DNA from: Gossypium raimondii
Lineage: Eukaryota; Streptophyta; Magnoliopsida; Malvales; Malvaceae
Reading direction: 5' to 3'
Assembly: GCF_025698545.1 (NCBI RefSeq)
Contig: NC_068576.1
Span: 53,292,390-53,356,389 of the forward strand
Length of the DNA: 64,000 nt
The notes beneath the pieces were generated by a model, which had not been told where the DNA came from, made no database searches, and was given only the letters and a program-made list of their open reading frames with translations. Shown here one piece after another: positions 61,086 to 64,000 of this stretch; positions within the stretch are counted from its first letter, which is position 1, and each line of letters opens with the position of its first letter. The translations under genes and the position numbers were made by a program.

Positions 61086-63700
61086 TTCGTTTAAGCCCAG
61101 TTCATTTGCACCCCTAATGATAACAACGAGTACATGTTTAATATTAACGAGGAAATAACCTAACCAAAATGAAACACTAGAATAATTAGATAAAATTGTA
61201 TAAGATGTTTATTTTGTTTGTTAATTTTATTGTTGAATAGTTTCTTGAACTAACATATTAGATTTGATTTTAAATTTTGTGAGTTGATCAGAGATTTTTT
61301 TCTACTATTGATAATTTTATATATACCGATTAATATTTTTAGGTTTTAAAATTGTGTAATTGTATAATTACAATTTATATTATCAAACATGATACAACAA
61401 TTTATGACGTAGCTATATTCTATCAGTCAAATATGTTTAGAAAATTATAATTCCTTATAATTATAAGATGGTGTAATTAGTAATTACATGTTTATTTAAT
61501 TACTTCATGACATGTAAATACCCTTCAAAATGGTTGCATATATTTAGGGGAGAACAAATTTTGGACATGTAAATTGATTAGATTGATCCAATCAGTTTAG
61601 TTGATTTTTTCGGTTATAGGTTCAATTTTGTTGGTTATTTAAGTCCAATAATCTAACCCAATAACTAACGACGGTCAAGTTGGTTAATCGGTTGAACCGA
61701 TTAATCTCAAGTCGACTCATTTATGTTGTTTTTGAGCTCTAATTTAATTGGATAAATTTTTATAAAATTATGATAATCAATTACTTAATCTAATTAAAAA
61801 ACTCGATAAAAAATCAGATGCTCTCCTCTATATATTTTATTCCAAATCGATCTTATTCCGTATTGAATCGAATTCATAGGCTAAGAATCATGGGCTGATT
61901 CTTGTAGGTGGGGGGGGGGGGTACGAATTCTATAAAAGAAGAGAGAGAAGGAGAAATTGACTCTCCACCTACACAACTACCATAGCAACGAACATATTTA
62001 ATCATCTTAGGTATAATACAATCACATACCACAAGAAAATTAATTAAAATATATTAAAAGATATAATAAATTAAAAACAAGTAGATTGAAGGAGAAATAA
62101 TGCTTGGGAATGCAGTAGTTGGCCTGGCATTCCATTAAAGCATATATACAAAGTATTTCATTCCAAGCAATGTGTATGGCACTAATGCTTTAAAGTGTTA
62201 AAATGACGTTGACATGGCCACATGGGCAAGAAAAAGATATATCAAAAGGGTTGTGAGACACCGTTGTTGGGGACCCTGTCAAAAGCCAATGACACCAAGA
62301 CAAGGTCCAGCCATGGCCATGCTTACTAAGTTCTTCTTCATATACGTTAAACTAATCTGCACTAAATATTTAAATTAACTTTCACCTTTTTAGCTTTTCT
62401 TTTCTGTACTCTCTCTTGACCATTTGATTCATTCTTCTATGTTTTCTAACCAAAAACCTTGTACTCTGTCAAATGCAACAAGACAACAGTCTCAAGTTAA
62501 ATAAAGTATAAAATAAAAACCCCATTAGTGTAGAATTAAAAATTAAATCTTTTTTTGTGTGTGTGTGGCTGAAACCAGGACGTCACATGGGAAGCTTTGA
62601 AAAAAAAATGACGACAGTAGTGGAAAATACTGTATAAACACTTTTAATTTGTTTCCTTCAAAGATTTCTGCTTATAATGGAAACATAAAAGGAAATGGTA
62701 ATAAAATTGACATCTTATCTAATTGAATTTAATGAAAAAAAAAAAAGAGTCCCATTCAGAATGGGTACATGGAAACTTCAGTCTTTAATGCAATAAAAAG
62801 AAAGGAAAGGCACAACTCAGTCAACAAAAGACCAAAAATAAACCCAAAAAGCCAAAGCCTAAAACCCCCATAATTTCTCCTTCTTTTACACGGCTTTGGT
62901 TTGGGTTTTTTTTTTTTTATGAACATATTTAATTTTTCTTTTATTTATCTGCCAATTATTTGGTGGTGATGAAAGGTATGGGTTGGTGGGAGAATAAATG
63001 CTTTTAATTTTACAGACAAAACCAAGGCCCTACCTTTACACGGTGGTGAGTGAACCAAGACCACTTTGGGGTTTTCATTTCATTTTCTTTTTTCTTTAAT
63101 AGAAAAATGGGAAGGGAGAGACTGAGAGACGGTTGTAATTTTTTTGGTAATGGGATTGAAAAGAGCTGAGCTTTGAGATGGAAAGAAATGCACATGCACG
63201 TGGTTAAGCTTCTGTTGGTGCCAACCGTTTAGATAATAAATATTTTTTACATTATATGGTTGGTATTAAATTTGCTCACCTGTTTTCCTTTCCAGCCAAG
63301 ATGCCTTGTTCATGTTATTTGTTTGCACTTGTTTGAACTCACCATTTTTATTGCATTTTTTTCTCCCATGCTTTATGCCTTTTTGTTTTTGTTTTTTTTT
63401 GTTTGAACTCTCTTTCTTCTGTCTAGAGCAAAAGGTTGAGATTTTTAGCTCAAACCCAGAAAAAAAAGGTCAGATCTTTGATTCATTGAAGAAAGTGGCT
63501 TTGTTGGGCAAATGTAAGTAAAAATGTCGGTGTTTGGACATGATCTTGATGTTTTGCCTTTGGTACTCAAGATTTTTACAAATGCAAACAACAAGCTCTG
63601 CAATTGGAAAAGCAGGATAGGGGGATCTTCATTGAATCTGGTTCGATAATGCCAAACGGTTAGACTCGAATTTTTATGTCCTCTTGCTGTTGTTTCGAGC
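61086..63700. other. Intergenic and promoter side of the LRR kinase gene
   Basis: AT-rich. A G11 run lies near 61910-61921, and CGGTTAATC repeats at 61555-61700. From about 62350 pyrimidine-rich and T-rich tracts may form the LRR gene's promoter and leader. A short imperfect hairpin lies at 62100-62175. No gene of its own was seen. Confidence 0.35.
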
Positions 63701-64000
63701 ATGAGAAGGATCCATCAATTCATAGTTTCCCATGCTTTGTTCTTCCTGATTCTTTCTTGTTTTGGAATCAAAACCCTCTTCACCATTTCTTTAGCTGCAA
63801 CTGAGAAGGAAATTTTGCTCCAATTTAAAGGAAACATCACTGATGATCCTTACAACAGCTTGACATCTTGGGTCCCAAGTGGTAACCCTTGTGTGGATTT
63901 CAGTGGTGTGTTCTGCAATCCTGAAGGATTTGTGGACAGGATTGTTTTGTGGAACACTAGCCTCAGTGGTCGGCTGTCAGCTGCCTTGTCTGGTTTAAGC
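63701..64000 (+). CDS. LRR receptor-like kinase, N-terminus only
   Basis: The first 100 codons of an open frame running off the window. The start at ATG 63701 gives a signal peptide (hydrophobic HALFFLILSCFGIKTLFTI region, cut near residue 34). An LRRNT-type cap follows: EKEILLQFKGNITDDPYNSL, TSWVPSGNPC, FSGVFCNPEGFVDRIVLWN, then the first repeat beginning LSGRLSAAL. The paired Cys of the cap are present. The match is to the Arabidopsis proteins At1g12460 and At1g62950, plasma-membrane LRR receptor kinases of unclear ligand. Synteny with CLPR2, ARK3 and SAP2 supports At1g12460. Domains beyond the first repeat are outside the window. Confidence 0.85.
   Translation, partial: MRRIHQFIVSHALFFLILSCFGIKTLFTISLAATEKEILLQFKGNITDDPYNSLTSWVPSGNPCVDFSGVFCNPEGFVDRIVLWNTSLSGRLSAALSGLS

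Noticed and set aside
63306..63521. 71-residue frame upstream of the LRR kinase
   Set aside because: Phe/Leu-rich product of T-rich leader or promoter DNA.

Overview
The window is a piece of a plant nuclear genome. It is AT-rich, its genes have many GT-AG introns, and much of the intergenic space is transposon-derived. The plastid Clp protease subunit, the armadillo-repeat kinesin, the LITTLE ZIPPER microprotein and the Ty3/gypsy element of the Tat/Ogre type all say dicot. The gag-proximal DUF7745-like protein of the big retroelement and several small repeats look like ones I know from cotton, so Gossypium (Malvaceae) is my best guess. That is an inference from memory, not a search result.

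Genes, left to right: the 3' end of CLPR2 (1-601, +); a single-exon AT-hook nuclear protein of the AHL family (6605-7528, +); a complete 19-exon armadillo-repeat kinesin, ARK3-like, modelled at 912 aa (9118-16757, -); a one-exon A20/AN1 zinc-finger stress-associated protein, SAP2-like, with a 5'UTR intron (23218-23733, -); a two-exon LITTLE ZIPPER microprotein (50560-51000, +); a four-exon plastid Ycf49-like DUF2499 protein (52136-54036, -); an eight-exon plastid bile acid:sodium symporter family carrier, BASS5/6-like (55208-57767, -); and the first 100 codons of an LRR receptor-like kinase (63701-64000, +). CLPR2, ARK3, SAP2 and the LRR kinase occur in the same order as Arabidopsis At1g12410, At1g12430, At1g12440 and At1g12460 as I remember them, so this is an eroded but recognisable microsynteny block. 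The retroelement and the other genes lie between its members.

The middle (27398-46435) is one complete but dead LTR retrotransposon of 19.0 kb. It has 2.34 and 2.38 kb LTRs, perfect 5-bp target duplications (ACAAT), a primer-binding site, a polypurine tract, a DUF7745/coiled-coil ORF upstream of gag, then gag, protease, reverse transcriptase, two RNase H domains and integrase. All are broken by stops and frameshifts. A related 2.3 kb LTR is inserted as a solo LTR in the protease, with its own GCCAT target duplication. A 45-bp coding-like minisatellite lies in front of the polypurine tract.

The rest is AT-rich intergenic sequence with small repeats: MITEs (3017, 3579, 47958, 49143), a TRIM-like insertion inside ARK3 intron 1 (15662), a fold-back element made of mirrored ~30-bp units (18539), further inverted-repeat elements (19929, 46544, 48208), and two tRNA-derived SINE candidates (5465, 60950). 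The genes do not form a pathway. CLPR2, the Ycf49-like protein and the BASS carrier are plastid proteins; AHL, ZPR and SAP are regulatory; ARK acts on microtubules. I saw no wholly new system. The most unusual structures are the layered retroelement, its minisatellite and the mirrored fold-back element.
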